From NCBI GenBank assembly GCA_027002755.1, contig JALWZI010000115.1, forward strand, positions 1-6,522: DNA of 6,522 bases, in the 5' to 3' direction. This stretch comes from Campylobacteraceae bacterium. GTDB taxonomy: Bacteria; Campylobacterota; Campylobacteria; Campylobacterales; Sulfurovaceae. The position numbers and the translations under genes were made by a program. The notes beneath the pieces are model-generated. The model did no database searches and was not told the origin of the DNA. It worked only from the letters and a program-made list of their open reading frames with translations. Within the stretch, counting starts at the first letter, position 1. Every line of letters begins with the position of its first letter. Shown here in pieces: positions 6,247-6,522 of this stretch.

Positions 6247-6522
6247 TCAGTCGGCCAGCTCTTTTTCGACACGGACGATTTCGCGGATCCGGTCGATGAC
6301 ATTCTGGACGATCCAGTCGGGGGTGGAGGCACCGGCGCTGATCCCGCAGAGTTCCTTGTCCCGGAACCAGGCAGGGTCGAGTTCGCCTTCGTTCTCCACC
6401 AGATAGCTGTCGTCACAGTAGTTTTTGCAGATAGAGTGAAGCTGCTTGGTATTGGAAGAATGCTTGCCCCCGATGACGATCATCACATCAGCCTCTCTGG
6501 CCAGCTCCGCCGCGGCATCCTG
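6247..6522 (-). CDS. ispH: 4-hydroxy-3-methylbut-2-enyl diphosphate reductase, C-terminal part (5' end outside window)
   Basis: IspH (LytB) is the cytosolic [4Fe-4S] enzyme that performs the last step of the MEP pathway, reducing HMBPP to IPP and DMAPP. Only the last 91 residues are in the window; the frame stays open to the right edge and ends in TGA. The visible part carries the family signatures GGKHSSNT (residues about 18-25 of the fragment), whose Ser-Ser-Asn bind the substrate diphosphate, and GISAGASTPDW near the C-terminus, with the second conserved substrate-binding Ser. By alignment from memory with E. coli IspH, the third cluster-ligand Cys (in the ICYAT-type motif) lies just outside the edge. 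The fragment begins at the residues that follow that motif, so the gene appears intact as far as seen. It is followed by 95 bp and then rpsA, a neighbour pair typical of Campylobacterota. Identification is firm. Confidence 0.95.
   Translation of the reverse strand, partial: QDAAAELAREADVMIVIGGKHSSNTKQLHSICKNYCDDSYLVENEGELDPAWFRDKELCGISAGASTPDWIVQNVIDRIREIVRVEKELAD

Noticed and set aside
6223..6260. GGCC-containing inverted repeat at the ispH stop as a terminator
   Set aside because: The stem is only about 4 bp and no U-run follows.

Overview
The window holds six genes, all on the minus strand, so they read from high to low coordinates. In transcription order they are: the C-terminal end of ispH (cut by the right edge), rpsA (ribosomal protein S1), serA (D-3-phosphoglycerate dehydrogenase), a TolC-type outer-membrane efflux protein, a short periplasmic adaptor (membrane fusion protein), and the N-terminus of an RND inner-membrane pump (cut by the left edge). 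Coding density is about 95%. No RNA gene, mobile element, CRISPR array or pseudogene was seen.

The organism is most likely a member of the Campylobacterota (former Epsilonproteobacteria). The ispH-rpsA-serA order matches, from memory, the aroA-ispH-rpsA-(small gene)-serA neighbourhood of Helicobacter and relatives. The candidate promoters have strong TATAAT boxes with weak or absent -35 boxes, which is typical of that phylum. The coding sequence looks clearly GC-richer than Helicobacter or Campylobacter, which points to an environmental sulfur- or hydrogen-oxidising lineage of the Sulfurovum/Nitratifractor/Hydrogenimonas sort. The genus is inference.

Layout. Region 1 (2873-6522) is housekeeping: isoprenoid precursor synthesis (ispH), translation initiation (rpsA) and serine synthesis (serA). 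rpsA has its own candidate promoter in the 95-bp gap after ispH. serA follows rpsA by only 17 bases between stop and start codons, so the two are probably co-transcribed. Region 2 (2683-2872) is a 190-bp AT-rich gap. It has two copies of the same 10-base extended -10 element about 71 bp apart, with short TGAATA repeats and palindromes between them, and looks like the control region of the downstream operon. Region 3 (1-2682) is a tripartite efflux operon in the order outer-membrane channel, adaptor, pump. Both internal junctions are 4-base ATGA overlaps with good Shine-Dalgarno sequences, which implies translational coupling. Together the three proteins would span both membranes and export a substrate by proton antiport. 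The substrate cannot be read from the sequence.

I found no clearly novel biological system here. The items most worth a second look are the duplicated promoter/operator region, the compact adaptor with no room for a full membrane-proximal domain, and the long insertion in the TolC-like protein.
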